The notes under the pieces: model-generated
What the model was told of the DNA's origin: nothing
The model's database searches: none
What the model saw: only the letters and a program-made list of their open reading frames with translations
Assembly: GCA_012522555.1 (NCBI GenBank)
Contig: JAAYKG010000051.1
Coordinates: forward strand, 1 to 47,226
Length of the DNA stretch: 47,226 bases
DNA from: Armatimonadota bacterium
Lineage (GTDB): Bacteria; Armatimonadota; UBA5829
Direction: 5' to 3'
In this document: in pieces, positions 27,476 to 37,113 of the stretch
Numbering within the stretch: position 1 is the first letter of the stretch
Layout of the letters: every line of letters starts with the position of its first letter
Translations under genes and position numbers: made by a program

Positions 27476-28528
27476 CTAATCGAAGATTATCGACGATGTA
27501 TTACGCCCGTACTTTACATCAACAAGCCCGGTTCCGGCTCGCCTGCCGGAAAGAATATCTCGCATCTGCACCTTCCCTGGTGCAAAATACCAGCGAAATG
27601 ATTGCTTCTCTCCGGGGGCGATAATCCGAGAAAAACGTGTAAACATAGTGCAGCACAGATCGGAGCCTGTCATCACCAGCCCTCGGCGGGTCGATGAATT
27701 GTTAGTGATGGTCACCACATATAAACCACTCTGCGCCTCTCCTATCTGCTTGCGAATCCCGGAGTTGGTCAGGGAGATGTTTATTGTGCCAAGCGGCTCC
27801 TGTGTCCCCACAGTGGGTGCGGTGGCCCCGCGCCCGACTCTTCCCGGGGTCGTCGCAGTTGCTTTAGTTTTGGGCGTTATCTTTCCGCTAAGAGTCATTT
27901 TGACGTTTGGCCAATAGACATAAAAAGCGCCTGCCTCAAAGCCATCAACGAAACTCTGCCCGCTCAGAGGCCCCGGAACGATCAGCGATATCTCGTGTCT
28001 GTCTTTGTCCGGAGACGAGAGGTATTCGTGGTTCTTGTCGTGAATAGCTTGATTGACCATCACGATCGCCGGTTGATTTTCAGCGATAATTTTGCCGTCG
28101 CGCCGTATGGTGGCCCTGCCATAGAGCGCCACTTCGGCGACAGTGGCCGGCAGCCCCAAGGTTCCGAGGTCCGTTTCTCCTAAAACCGGCTTCATAAACT
28201 GGACCGGGCCTCTGCCGGGGAAGTCCTCCCCGGAAAGGGGGATCTCTCGCGTGAACTGTAATGTATAGGTTTCGTTGTTATACTTGAACTCTGATGTCAC
28301 GCTGGAGCTATCTTGTTCTTTTGTAGCCCCTTTCTTTGCTGTAAGCTGAATTGATCCCGATATTTCCGTCGGCTCGACGGAATCGAACTCGCCATCATAA
28401 ATCCAAGCCTGATCATTGGTACTAGACGCCTGAGCTGATGCCGATTGGTCGTTTGCCGCCATCGCTGCTGTGCACAAGACAGCCACAATTGTTGCTAGAG
28501 TAATAAATACTCGGATGGGTTTAGACAT
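27476..28528 (-). CDS. Secreted protein of unknown function
   Basis: Signal peptide MSKPIRVFITLATIVAVLCTAAMAA; C-terminal GLVMTGSDLCCTMFTRFSRIIAPGEKQSFRWYFAPGKVQM, weakly cupredoxin-like. Confidence 0.7.
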   Translation of the reverse strand: MSKPIRVFITLATIVAVLCTAAMAANDQSASAQASSTNDQAWIYDGEFDSVEPTEISGSIQLTAKKGATKEQDSSSVTSEFKYNNETYTLQFTREIPLSGEDFPGRGPVQFMKPVLGETDLGTLGLPATVAEVALYGRATIRRDGKIIAENQPAIVMVNQAIHDKNHEYLSSPDKDRHEISLIVPGPLSGQSFVDGFEAGAFYVYWPNVKMTLSGKITPKTKATATTPGRVGRGATAPTVGTQEPLGTINISLTNSGIRKQIGEAQSGLYVVTITNNSSTRRGLVMTGSDLCCTMFTRFSRIIAPGEKQSFRWYFAPGKVQMRDILSGRRAGTGLVDVKYGRNTSSIIFD

Positions 28529-28659
28529 GACTGTTCACCCCTTTTTGATCGCTGTGTGGAAGCCACCACATATATTGCCTTATTAGTACCCGACGTGTCG
28601 AATCGATAAACACTCTGGCTTGTGCGGCGTTCCAACGCATCTGGTGCAAATAGGGGGGA

Positions 28660-30795
28660 TTATGCCAAATAAGCAGTGACACCTTCAATTAACCCTGAGG
28701 GGATCGGACGATTTTGGAGCATATTTGAGAGGCTGTTTGTTACACGCAGCTCGATCTCATTAGGCCCCGGCCTGACCAGCGCTGTTATGTCCATTTCATA
28801 CGGAGGCCACGGTCGCAGTCCCGCAACAGCGCCATTGATCACAAATTCAACCATGTCGCGCACGCCATCCGCACGCAGCACAATCCGCTGTCCCTGTGCA
28901 AATGCGGCAATATGGATATCTTGTCGATAAACGGCAGTGCCGGAATAATACGGATATCCCTGGTCTGTCCACGATCCGTTTTTCATGCTCGATTTAGAGT
29001 GTTCGAGCGCCCCCGATTCCGTTACGCTAAAGTCGCCCATAACCCGCGCTCTGGCCGGAGTGGGTATTGGATCACCAGTCCAACCGTCCCTGTGGACAAT
29101 CATTCGGACAACGTTGCTGCCCTGTCGACTAAAAGCGCCTATATCCACAGTTTTGAAGTTGATGTCGACAAGCCAGTCGTTGTCAATACGAACCGGTTGG
29201 CCATTTATCGACAAATCCAACCCTGAATCGGTTTTGAAACCACTCGTCTGTTCGAGAGCCAGGCGCAGGTCACGTGGGATATAATTCGCCTTAAATGTTG
29301 TTGTATACTCGAAAAGCTCACAATCGTTCTGTATAAGTGTGTTAAAGGCCCAATCGTCAAGAGTTAGACAGTTTGGCTGCTGAACGCTGAACTCCCACTC
29401 GTCAGAGACCGCGATCTCCTGCCCAACTTCAACCACAGGTCTGCTCACCGCCAGCGCAGGCTCGTCGGCAAACGCCATCATCAGAGAGCTGTGCGCTTCA
29501 AAACGATGCAGCAAAATCGTTCTGCTCCCTTGTTGGGTGCAATTAGGCAGCGCCATGCACGTACCTGTCTCAAGATCGAGCAAATAAGGCGCCCGATCAC
29601 AGCGCACCGAAATTTTCACCTCCCTCGTTCGCTGCGATTGATTCGACAAGAAAAAGATATCTGCGTCTTTTGTAAAGCGATGCGTAAAAATAATATCAGA
29701 ACACTCGACGCCGCCCTGCTTTATGGAAACATTTCGCTTTAGGCTCAAAATAAAGGCCTGATTGAGCGTTTCAGGCAGATCAGCCACACCGTCGATATCC
29801 AGAAAATGCACAGTTGATGCGTTGATTTCCGGGTCGAAAACACTATCGAAAATGCCTCTTATCAGGCTGTGTTCACCTTCGCTCGAATCAAGAGTCGGCA
29901 ATTGCTGGATCCCTATCACCTTGCCGCCCTCGTCGACAAACGCGGATATCTTTTCCGCGCTTCTACGCCGGATTGCTTGCATCGGCGGCAACACCAGCAC
30001 TTCGTAAGCCTCATCAGCAACCGCCAGCCGCTCGTCCGCACACATCGCTGCCGCCAGTTTATCCTCATCTATAATGTCAAAATCAATGTGCTCTGAGTGC
30101 ATCACCCGGCATAAGGCATGCAGCCACCCGGCAACTCCGGCATCCAATCGTTCTGAATAGGCGCCTGGCCGCAGCACAAGAACTTGTGCGCTGTGTTTGC
30201 CCTGAGATAAAACAAAGCCGAGCCTGGCGGCATAGTCAGTGAGATGCTTATAATGCTCCCAATAGGTGGCTTGATAAAACTGAGATGGCGGCGCAAACTG
30301 GCGATTCGCCCCCGCGATGCTGTAATAAAATGCGTCTGCGCAAAAAAAGTTCGCGCCAAGGCAACCTTGTAAATCTATCGAGCGCTTCAACTCAGAAAGC
30401 GACATGCTCCAGTCTGCCTTAAGGGGCACTCGAGCCATAACACGGTTTTCTGCATTAAGATGCGCAAAAGATGAAGACATTTTATCGCGCAGCATTGGCT
30501 CATTTATACGGTGTTGAGCAAGCTGGTCATATTGATAAACGTTCAGCCCAGTCTCTTTGGCCGACTCGCAAATTTCTTGGGTTGCTGCAATCAGGCTGTC
30601 CTTGGATTGTGCCTCATGGCCAATCAACTTTCCTTCAATAAAAAAACCGCCGATTCCCTTTGCTTGCATTTCTCGCAGTTGCCGCTTGGCTTCCACAATA
30701 TTTGGAATCTCGTTCCACAGCCAAAACGAGGCTGGACGGTATTGCCGCGGTGGATTCTTCAGATGCTCAAACATATAATGGCGCTCGCTTTCCAT
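28660..30795 (-). CDS. GH106 / alpha-L-rhamnosidase-like protein with shortened catalytic region
   Basis: PPRQYRPASFWLWNEIPNIVEAKRQLREMQAKGIGGFFIEGK; QFYQATYWEHYKHLTDYAARLGFVLSQGKHSAQVLVLRP; C-terminal beta-sandwich-like region. Start 30795 or 30774. Confidence 0.6.
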   Translation of the reverse strand: MESERHYMFEHLKNPPRQYRPASFWLWNEIPNIVEAKRQLREMQAKGIGGFFIEGKLIGHEAQSKDSLIAATQEICESAKETGLNVYQYDQLAQHRINEPMLRDKMSSSFAHLNAENRVMARVPLKADWSMSLSELKRSIDLQGCLGANFFCADAFYYSIAGANRQFAPPSQFYQATYWEHYKHLTDYAARLGFVLSQGKHSAQVLVLRPGAYSERLDAGVAGWLHALCRVMHSEHIDFDIIDEDKLAAAMCADERLAVADEAYEVLVLPPMQAIRRRSAEKISAFVDEGGKVIGIQQLPTLDSSEGEHSLIRGIFDSVFDPEINASTVHFLDIDGVADLPETLNQAFILSLKRNVSIKQGGVECSDIIFTHRFTKDADIFFLSNQSQRTREVKISVRCDRAPYLLDLETGTCMALPNCTQQGSRTILLHRFEAHSSLMMAFADEPALAVSRPVVEVGQEIAVSDEWEFSVQQPNCLTLDDWAFNTLIQNDCELFEYTTTFKANYIPRDLRLALEQTSGFKTDSGLDLSINGQPVRIDNDWLVDINFKTVDIGAFSRQGSNVVRMIVHRDGWTGDPIPTPARARVMGDFSVTESGALEHSKSSMKNGSWTDQGYPYYSGTAVYRQDIHIAAFAQGQRIVLRADGVRDMVEFVINGAVAGLRPWPPYEMDITALVRPGPNEIELRVTNSLSNMLQNRPIPSGLIEGVTAYLA

Positions 30796-30815
30796 TTTAG
30801 CCGGACACCCTGAAC

Positions 30816-30835
30816 GTTGTACATCCGTATACAAC
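30816..30835. promoter_or_regulatory. 20-bp imperfect palindrome between divergent genes (candidate operator)
   Basis: GTTGTACA-TCCG-TATACAAC; half-sites match at 7 of 8 positions. Confidence 0.35.
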
Positions 30836-30903
30836 TTAGCTATATCTTCCATATTTGCAGGATTAGCTCGTCGATCTATCGAACAATTGTCCGGAGGGAC
30901 ACA

Positions 30904-31689
30904 TTGCACTGGAGACTTATTATAGCATTAGTCAGCATCACTTTGTTGGCTGCAGGCTGTTCGGAACTCGAGCCAAAGACGGGCACGAAAGTCGTGTTCG
31001 CTTCCATTAAGCCGATGACCCGTCAACAGATAGCCGACGCATCGCGATATTTGACGCTGCGCGGAAGGTTGTTACTTGGGGTGGGCGGGCCGCGGATCCA
31101 AAGCGTGACCGATTCTTCAATCACTCTTTTGCTGCCGGGTGAAAAGATCGCTCGAAGTGAAATAGAGAAGCTGATCGAGCCAAACAGCCTCGAGTTATAT
31201 CATCTTTCCAAAGTTGCAACTACTAACCACCCTGCCAGGCTGTGGAAAATGAAGGTGCCGGCCAGGGCGGGTGGGTCATATTTGTTTTCAGGCCCGAATG
31301 CGACGCTCATTGACAGCCGTTTGGACCCAAAGTCGCTCCTCAAGGAAGTTGTCGGCGTACCGACCGAAAAACCGGTGCTCACGGGGGACGATATACTGCC
31401 GAGCGCTGCCCCTCAACAGGCCAGTGAAGGCTGGTCGGTGCTGGTGAAATTCACCGAAGACGGAGCCAGGAGATTCCACGATTTCACAAAGCACAATATC
31501 GGTGAATATCTCGCCGTGTTCTATAACGGCCGAATGATATCCGCCCCACTGATTAAAGAAGCCATATCAGACGGCCAAGCCTATATAACGGGGTTTGGCA
31601 GCGGGGAACAAGCACGAGCCGCAGTTCATGGCATCAACGCAGGCACGCTGCCGATCAACCTCGAGATCGTCAATGTGGAATACTATTAA
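30904..31689 (+). CDS. Lipoprotein with SecD P1-head-like region, no SecD transmembrane domain
   Basis: TTG start after GGAGG; lipobox SITLLAAGC; LTGDDILPSA..VLVKFTEDGARRFHDFTKHNIGEYLAVFYNGRMISAPLIKEAISDGQAYITGFGSGEQARAAVHGINAGTLPINLEIV. Confidence 0.7.
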   Translation: MHWRLIIALVSITLLAAGCSELEPKTGTKVVFASIKPMTRQQIADASRYLTLRGRLLLGVGGPRIQSVTDSSITLLLPGEKIARSEIEKLIEPNSLELYHLSKVATTNHPARLWKMKVPARAGGSYLFSGPNATLIDSRLDPKSLLKEVVGVPTEKPVLTGDDILPSAAPQQASEGWSVLVKFTEDGARRFHDFTKHNIGEYLAVFYNGRMISAPLIKEAISDGQAYITGFGSGEQARAAVHGINAGTLPINLEIVNVEYY

Positions 31690-31693
31690 CGCT

Positions 31694-33043
31694 CTATTTT
31701 TCCAGCATTTTGAGCGCTTCTTTCGGAGAAGCTTCTTTTAGCCGCGACCAATCGATACACGCTTGCGGCCCGATAAGCCTGCCGGCCTCGGCATAGAACA
31801 CGTTCTTTTCCGCTCTACTGATAAAATTCGCGTCCGCCCAATCGCTCGCAAATCCCATGTCGGCCTTGCGCGCCAGCACAGTGTGGCCCCAGAAAAAATA
31901 CGATCCGTCGGCGAAATCCTGCATGTATGGTTGCAACTCCGGCGCAAAAAAATTATCCACAAACGGCAGTCCAAGCTTATTCAACTCGGTGCCAACGCAA
32001 AGTGGCAGGTCGAGCGCCCGTGCCGCAGCGACCGCTTTGTCGAGGTTTTCAACCTTGATTCGCCTATCTTCGACGTTTTTGATGTTCCAATTTCTATCCG
32101 GGATGATATTAAGCGCAACCGTGCCCATACTTTCGACCAATCCGAGCAGCGCGGGCATATCCGACTCGCCAGGATTAGTCCCGTCCAGCCAGGTCATAGT
32201 CGGCAGGGCGTCCATTCCTTTGGTCATGTCGATGACTTTGCGAATCTCGGGGAATGTCTCCGAGGTAGGCGCCGCGTAGCCCACACCACCGAATTTCATC
32301 AGTTTCGAGCGCATCTTTTCGTGCAAAGTGGGAGTGTCGGAGACCAGCATCTCCGCCTCAGCCGGATTGATTTCCAGCGCCTTTGCCCAGAAGCCCGCTG
32401 TCGCATCTTTGTGAACAGTCCTGGCTTTTGCGTCATAAGCCGCCAGAATGTGCCGTTCCGTCGCGTTGCCCGATGGGGTCAATGGGAGCACATCAGCCTC
32501 ATAGTCCAGCCGGACCGAGTCCAGATAACCGTTGATTCTGTCTATCATCTGCAGATTTCTCTGCCGAGCAATTTCGCGCATATCGGCCAGTGCCTGGGCT
32601 GATTGGGTGCCGGTGGCAGGTTCACGGAAACACCCGGCCGCCATGTAATATCCTATGCCAGGCTCATTCGGAGAGCTAATTACCTTGTCCGCATATTCCG
32701 GGACGATTACACGAGTCTCAAGAGCGGTCGTTGCTCGAATGCCTATTGTTTCTCCCGCGCATAGAAACTCCTCCATTCCATCCAATACATCGAAATCCAC
32801 TATCCCGGCCACGCTCAGGCCATACTTTTTTGCCTCCCAGGCGATGCGAGCGGGGGACCATCCGTATGCGTTGTATGAGAAAAACGTGTGGAAGTGCAGG
32901 TTAAACTCGTCTTTGAGGCTGGTAGCCGCGATATCACCTGATTCCAGCCATCGCGCCAACTCACAAAGAGCCGCATCCCTCGTAGTTTTGTCAAAATCGT
33001 TGAGTTGGTTCTCCAGCCTCTCGAGTTCCCGCGCTTCAATCAT
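31694..33043 (-). CDS. PHP domain protein (predicted metal-dependent phosphoesterase)
   Basis: EFNLHFHTFFSYNAYGWSPARIAWEAKKYGLSVAGIVDFDVLDGMEEF; upstream aaggaagg RBS. Confidence 0.75.
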   Translation of the reverse strand: MIEARELERLENQLNDFDKTTRDAALCELARWLESGDIAATSLKDEFNLHFHTFFSYNAYGWSPARIAWEAKKYGLSVAGIVDFDVLDGMEEFLCAGETIGIRATTALETRVIVPEYADKVISSPNEPGIGYYMAAGCFREPATGTQSAQALADMREIARQRNLQMIDRINGYLDSVRLDYEADVLPLTPSGNATERHILAAYDAKARTVHKDATAGFWAKALEINPAEAEMLVSDTPTLHEKMRSKLMKFGGVGYAAPTSETFPEIRKVIDMTKGMDALPTMTWLDGTNPGESDMPALLGLVESMGTVALNIIPDRNWNIKNVEDRRIKVENLDKAVAAARALDLPLCVGTELNKLGLPFVDNFFAPELQPYMQDFADGSYFFWGHTVLARKADMGFASDWADANFISRAEKNVFYAEAGRLIGPQACIDWSRLKEASPKEALKMLEK

Positions 33044-33074
33044 AATTACTGCGTCCTTCCTTTTTTATTATGGG

Positions 33075-34112
33075 TTAATCTTTCGCCGTCCCCGAAGTAG
33101 ACAATGACCCCGGCGCATCATCTTTTGAAATGCCCGCGCTGCCCTTGTCAGGGCTTCCAACGACCTGCTCGGCTAATTCATTCAAGGTTTTAGGTTCGAT
33201 GTCGCCATCGTGAATCAGCACAACGTATGTGAACTTTTTCGATTGTGTATATGCGATAGTCATCGGCGAGGTTTCTTTATCGTCGCCGGTGAACTCTTTG
33301 CCGCCAAACGGATTCGCCGCCACAAGTCCATAATCACGGACGTGCCAATAGGTGGGGTAACCATAGTTATACGGCGAATCGAAAATCGTGATACCGACTT
33401 TTTTGCCGTTCACTTCTCCGGTATAATCCACCCAATTCGCCCTCTTGCCCCAGGCCTCGTTGTCTTTATCTCCCTTGGAATTGACGATTTTGCCTTTTCC
33501 TTTGGTTATGCTCATCGATGGAACCACCCGTAGGGCGAAGAAACCTTCTTTGGTGTCGCCAAACTCCAACTCCGCTTCAGACGCGCTAAGAGTAAGCTGG
33601 GTGACGATCAGCATTCCGTATTCACACGAAGAAAACGCGACCTTTCTGCGATCTTCGAGCAGTTTACGCCCATCCGGCATAATCCAATCGTTTTTTGTGT
33701 TAACACTCCAATAAGGGCCTACGGAGATAGGGTCAAAATCAATCGACTTCTGCACTATCTTGCCGCTTTTCTCCGTCTCCGCCCAGAAATCAATCCCGTT
33801 CACATCCCCAAACGAGCACCACATAGATTTCTGGTGAGGGTGGTCCGTCTGATCTCCCTCCACTGTTTTCATCGGGAAATCGCGGGTCACTGCCAATCCG
33901 CCCGGCGACAACAGTGGATAGATATATGGACGAGAGGTGTCCTTATATACATACCGAGCCACAACTGAGCCATTCTTAAGTATATCCACCGCGCCGTCCA
34001 CCTGTTTGTAGGTGAAGTCCTGCACAAATCCGGGTGGTAGAGCGTAGGCGCAGCTCACGCCGAGCGCCAAAATAAGCGCTCCGGCCGCACAAAGACGAGC
34101 TATTGATTTCAT
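33075..34112 (-). CDS. Secreted DUF6807 (PmoA-like) family protein
   Basis: Signal peptide MKSIARLCAAGALILALGVSCAYA; TSRPYIYPLLSPGGLAVTRDFPMKTVEGDQTDHPHQKSMWCSFGDVNGIDFWAE. Confidence 0.75.
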   Translation of the reverse strand: MKSIARLCAAGALILALGVSCAYALPPGFVQDFTYKQVDGAVDILKNGSVVARYVYKDTSRPYIYPLLSPGGLAVTRDFPMKTVEGDQTDHPHQKSMWCSFGDVNGIDFWAETEKSGKIVQKSIDFDPISVGPYWSVNTKNDWIMPDGRKLLEDRRKVAFSSCEYGMLIVTQLTLSASEAELEFGDTKEGFFALRVVPSMSITKGKGKIVNSKGDKDNEAWGKRANWVDYTGEVNGKKVGITIFDSPYNYGYPTYWHVRDYGLVAANPFGGKEFTGDDKETSPMTIAYTQSKKFTYVVLIHDGDIEPKTLNELAEQVVGSPDKGSAGISKDDAPGSLSTSGTAKD

Positions 34113-34250
34113 AGTTTCCTCCCGCCGAGAAATACCCCCTGCCTTATAATAGACGACGTTGCTTGCATACTGCGTTCCCTCTTGTCCGCAGCACACCTGA
34201 TTTCCTTCTGAGGTGCAGGAAATCGGCACTCGATCAGCCAACTCTACGGT

Positions 34251-34400
34251 ATGCCCAGGTTTGCTGTCAATTGCACTCTTGGCAAGCTGATAAAATGGCT
34301 GAGGGCGCTCGGCTGCGACCCCGTCTATGTATCAGACTCCGAGGAGGACGAACTTGTTCGCATTGCGCCACAAAACTCAATCCGACTTTGCTGTCTATGA
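34251..34400 (+). pseudogene. Truncated Mut7-C (RNase-like) fragment
   Basis: ATG-initiated 49-aa frame MPRFAVNCTLGKLIKWLRALGCDPVYVSDSEEDELVRIAPQNSIRLCCL*, matching the N-terminal Mut7-C signature; too short for the supplied track. Confidence 0.55.
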
Positions 34401-34462
34401 GGGGCGCTGCAGGATATATTGGCGGGAGACCCGCATAAAACACGTTTTGGAGGCGCTTGACG

Positions 34463-34972
34463 ATGCTGGATGCGATAAAAAATAGAAGAAGCGTGAGGGT
34501 TTATAGAGACACCAGAGTTAGCGAGCAACAGCTCGAGGAAGTGCTCAAGGCTGGTTTTTGTGCTCCTTCCGGTCACGCGGCAAAGGCCTGGCACGTCGTC
34601 GTCGTGCGAGACCAGCAGGTTATAGACAAACTCTCCGGTATCCACAAATGGTCCAAATTCCTCGCGCGAGTCGGCCTTATACTCGTGGTTTGCGTAGATA
34701 AAGATAAACAGGATCTTTGGATCGAGGATGGCTCGGCATTTATGCAGAACATGCTTATCCAGGCAACGGATATGGGGTTGAACACGTGCTGGGTGATGAT
34801 GAGAGAAGAGGACGCTGCCGGGGTTATCCATCAGGTTCTTGGGTTGCCCGCCAACATCGCTGTTGTAGCAGGTACGCCGCTTGGTTATGGGTCACGCGTG
34901 CCTGCGGCACAGGAACCCGTGTTGCCTGCTGACAGAGTCCATTTCGACAAATTTAGCGCACCAAATCACTAA
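34463..34972 (+). CDS. Nitroreductase family protein
   Basis: MLDAIKNRRSVRVYRDTRVSEQQLEEVLKAGFCAPSGHAAKAWHVVVVRD; GGAGG 9 nt upstream. Confidence 0.85.
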   Translation: MLDAIKNRRSVRVYRDTRVSEQQLEEVLKAGFCAPSGHAAKAWHVVVVRDQQVIDKLSGIHKWSKFLARVGLILVVCVDKDKQDLWIEDGSAFMQNMLIQATDMGLNTCWVMMREEDAAGVIHQVLGLPANIAVVAGTPLGYGSRVPAAQEPVLPADRVHFDKFSAPNH

Positions 34973-34991
34973 GCGGCCGGTTCATAAGGAT

Positions 34992-37070
34992 ATGATCAGA
35001 CAACCCAATTGGATATGGATTGAGTCGCCGGGCGAGCCTTTCGATTATTATTACGCCAGGCGTGAGTTCGACGCGGCGTCTATCACTGAGGCGGAGGCGC
35101 ACGTTTGCTGCCCTGCCGACTACGCGCTTTATGCCAACGGCAGATACGCGGGCCGAGGGGCTGCCGCCGAATCACTGTTTTACAACACCCACGACCTTAG
35201 CCATATAATCAGGCCAGGCAAAAATGTTATCGGCGCTGTCTGCCGCAGAAGCGCCAAAGGGCAAAGCGGGTTTATTCTCCAACTTGCGCTGCACCAAAAC
35301 GGCAAGCAGCAAATTCTCGTCACGGACAGCTCATGGAAAATGCAGGCGGGCCGCGAATGGGCCTCCGTAGCAAACGGAGGCATGAACGAGGTCTGCGACT
35401 CGAGTTTGCGGCCGATCGGTTGGAACGTGGTCGGATTTGATGACGGCGATTGGGATCAGGCTTCCATCATACGCGAGCACAAGCCTTGGGATAGTATAAT
35501 GCCTCGCGACATTCCTCTGCCACAGGAAACCGAAGTCCACCCTGCGCGGGTTATCAACTGCGGGTCAGTTTTATCACCTGATGGTACACCTTTAATTGCC
35601 TCGGAGTCGGTTCGCAGCGCCCCTAAACGAGTCAAATATGCAAAAGAAATGCTCGCTGCTTCCGGCAACGCCGCACTTGTGGGCAACGGCGAAGATGCTT
35701 TTATCGTCCTGGATTTCGGACAGAGAATAGTTGGTCGTTTTGCCTTGAAAATACGGGATGCGGGCCAGGCAACTATAGATATTTGTTACGGCGAAATACT
35801 TGGTGCCGATAGGCTGGTGAATCTGTCTCATCACCAACCAGATAGATTGATTCTGCACGGCGGCCGCCAATCGTGGCATACGTTTGGCCGCCGAGCGTTC
35901 AGGTATGTGCAACTATATATGCGAAACTTAGACAAACCTGTCTCGATTGAATCGGCTTATGCCATACGAACCGGCTACCCTGTCGAATGCGCAGCATCAT
36001 TCGAGTGTTCGGATACTCAGCTCAGCGAAATCTGGACTGGCGCCGTTGGCACTCTGCAACTGCATATGCACGATAGCTACGAAGCGAACCCTCTGCTGGA
36101 TCCCGCATCTCGTCCCGCCTCGGCTCGTCTTCAAGCTTTGGCGAATTACCACTGCTTCAGCGACCACGCTCTCGCTGCAAAAACGCTTGCTGAATTTGCC
36201 GAGTTTTGCGATATTGACGATTCGTGGATATCAATGATGTATGAATACGCATTATATACATCAGATATCAGCTTGCCTCGACAGCACTACAACGAGATCA
36301 AAAAACGCCTCGAACAGGGTTCAAGTCATCACAGCTTTCAAGACGCGTCCAAGCTCGCTCGAATGTTGTCCAATTTCGATGACGCGATGGAGTGGCACAC
36401 TCGAGCCAACGAAAACGCAAAACCTGCTGATCCCGAGTTCAGCCTTCGTGCGCTGCAGCAGTTGTTCAACAAAAACGATGCAAAATACGCGGCGGATTTG
36501 ATTCGTTTTCGATGGGAACAAACAGTCGCCTCACAAACAGATCCCTGGTGGTCAGCGCCTGCCGGTGATGAAGATTATGCCGCGGCCTTTTGCCTGCCGA
36601 TTTATTTTCTGTCGTCAGAGGTTCTCGGCATCAAGCCATACACTTTTTCAAATCAAATTCTTGTTCAGCCCAGGCCCGGCGGTTTGAAGTGGGCAAAGGG
36701 CAGGGCGTTATCCTGTGATACCCATTGGCGCTTTGAAGACGAAGTGTTTCTGCTCGATATCGATACGCCGAACGATTTCATTGTCGCTTTACCGATCGAT
36801 GGTTTTCGTAACCCACGGATCGATGAGATCGACTTGACCCCCGAGACCCCGGAGCGTCGTGCGCGTAAAACCTATGGTTGGGGGAGCACTATTTGGCGCG
36901 ATAACGAAGAACGCGACCCATACCTCGATTGGCTGGAAACGCAAGAAGCTCGACCTCCCGCCGGCCACCAGCCCAAGCAGCGCTGCAGAGATGACAAATA
37001 CTACATCTGGATTCGTGAGCCTGTCTCCCATCACGTGCGTTATGAAATTCGTGATGAAACTGACGGCTGA
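34992..37070 (+). CDS. GH78-like alpha-L-rhamnosidase-family protein (divergent)
   Basis: NWIWIESPGEPFDYYYARREFDA; ADYALYANGRYAGRG; FGRRAFRYVQLYM; LVQPRPGGLKWAKG. Confidence 0.65.
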   Translation: MIRQPNWIWIESPGEPFDYYYARREFDAASITEAEAHVCCPADYALYANGRYAGRGAAAESLFYNTHDLSHIIRPGKNVIGAVCRRSAKGQSGFILQLALHQNGKQQILVTDSSWKMQAGREWASVANGGMNEVCDSSLRPIGWNVVGFDDGDWDQASIIREHKPWDSIMPRDIPLPQETEVHPARVINCGSVLSPDGTPLIASESVRSAPKRVKYAKEMLAASGNAALVGNGEDAFIVLDFGQRIVGRFALKIRDAGQATIDICYGEILGADRLVNLSHHQPDRLILHGGRQSWHTFGRRAFRYVQLYMRNLDKPVSIESAYAIRTGYPVECAASFECSDTQLSEIWTGAVGTLQLHMHDSYEANPLLDPASRPASARLQALANYHCFSDHALAAKTLAEFAEFCDIDDSWISMMYEYALYTSDISLPRQHYNEIKKRLEQGSSHHSFQDASKLARMLSNFDDAMEWHTRANENAKPADPEFSLRALQQLFNKNDAKYAADLIRFRWEQTVASQTDPWWSAPAGDEDYAAAFCLPIYFLSSEVLGIKPYTFSNQILVQPRPGGLKWAKGRALSCDTHWRFEDEVFLLDIDTPNDFIVALPIDGFRNPRIDEIDLTPETPERRARKTYGWGSTIWRDNEERDPYLDWLETQEARPPAGHQPKQRCRDDKYYIWIREPVSHHVRYEIRDETDG

Positions 37071-37113
37071 AATGGGTATATATCTGCCGCAACGCAGCCG
37101 AAGGAGGGATAAC

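Noticed and set aside
31763-32602. 279-aa plus-strand ORF opposite the PHP-domain gene
   Set aside because: Compositional shadow; the minus-strand protein has clear PHP motifs.
36859-37113. Upstream extension of the YtxH ORF
   Set aside because: Overlaps the end of the GH78-like gene; ATG 37114 with AAGGAGGG is the natural start.
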